Assembly (NCBI GenBank): GCA_936440205.1
Contig: OW387133.1
Location: 6,290,001 to 6,354,000 of the forward strand
Length of the DNA stretch: 64,000 nucleotides
DNA from: Lepidonotus clava
Lineage: Eukaryota; Annelida; Polychaeta; Phyllodocida; Polynoidae
Reading direction: 5' to 3'
Below, in pieces: positions 63,738 through 64,000 of this stretch; within the stretch, counting starts at the first letter, position 1; the number at the start of each line of letters is the position of its first letter. The notes beneath the pieces were generated by a model that had not been told where the DNA came from, made no database searches, and saw only the letters and a list, made by a program, of their open reading frames with translations. The position numbers and the translations under genes were made by a program.

Positions 63738-64000
63738 CCAACCACAAGTCCCAAAGTAGTTGATCGCGAACCAGTGGTCATCTTGGACGATGACGGTCAA
63801 AAGGGGGAAGAAAAGAAAGCCGTGGACTGCAACCAGGAAACAAGTCCCAGCCAGGCAACCACATGTCCCAAAGTTCAGTTCTCTGATCAGGAACCAATGG
63901 TCATCGAACCGATGGTCATCTCGGATGATAATGGTCCAATTGCCACCCATGTTCAGCCCCCCGCGGGAGCTCAATATGAAAAGAAAGTCGAATGCAACCC
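63738..64000 (+). CDS. candidate exon with repeated SUMO-interaction-like motifs, partial
   Basis: After acceptor ATCTATATTCAG (or TTTAATTTACAG 45 bases earlier, same phase) the open frame reads PTTSPKVVDREPVVILDDDG, KGEEKKAVDCNQETSPSQA, TTCPKVQFSDQEPMVIEPMV, ISDDNGPIATHVQPPAG and YEKKVECN to the window end. VVILDDD is a canonical SUMO-interaction motif (hydrophobic core followed by acids), and MVISDDN a second. The two halves are a diverged repeat of about 46 residues (..TTxPKV..REPxVI..DDxG..EKKxxCN). Probably a nuclear regulatory protein; the name is unknown. Confidence 0.5.

Overview
The window looks like nuclear DNA of a marine invertebrate animal. It has widely spaced, phase-matched exons separated by kilobase introns, C-type lectin and kringle exons in one gene, and a very dense load of small terminal-inverted-repeat (TIR) elements. 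An invertebrate deuterostome such as an amphioxus is a reasonable guess from the lectin-kringle gene, but nothing here proves it.

Bases 1 to about 11,632 are the right-hand part of a Polinton/Maverick, an AT-rich virus-like DNA element. All its genes lie on the + strand: protein-primed DNA polymerase (cut by the window edge), two small charged proteins, integrase, packaging ATPase, three virion-type ORFs of uncertain role, a jelly-roll capsid protein, an adenain-like protease and a small membrane protein. The visible genes look whole, so this copy is probably young. A 2-kb non-coding tail of tandem and inverted repeats ends in a strong hairpin. A TTAAGATTA-like motif recurs in most gene spacers.

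Bases 11.6 to 22.4 kb are mostly repeats, including a head-to-head pair of LTR-like copies (17,140-19,497), with two candidate exons of unknown genes (12,711-12,845; 20,774-20,932). From 22,448 to 40,258 lies one host gene on the + strand: seven exons encode two C-type lectin-like domains (each split over two exons), a Thr/Pro-rich linker and a kringle domain, then a tiny terminal exon. All exon junctions match in phase. Its first exon was not found. Its introns hold many MITE-like elements and a 3.85-kb L1/Tx1-type LINE inserted inside one of them.

Bases 40.4 to 55.6 kb are a gene-poor landscape of nested elements, including a 1.6-kb element filled with a two-level satellite. A second host gene (57,247-60,616, + strand) encodes a signal-peptide-bearing protein I do not recognise; one of its splice acceptors lies at the end of a repeat element. 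A third gene starts near 63,472 and runs off the right edge; it carries repeated SUMO-interaction-like motifs.

Letters A-U are local names for repeat families defined by their ends. The most unusual observations are: repeat family J, whose two ends look like a splice donor and acceptor such that splicing would restore the target; a 129-bp minisatellite that has copied a host splice donor five times; the recurrent spacer motif and repeat-rich tail of the Polinton; and the unknown right-edge gene.
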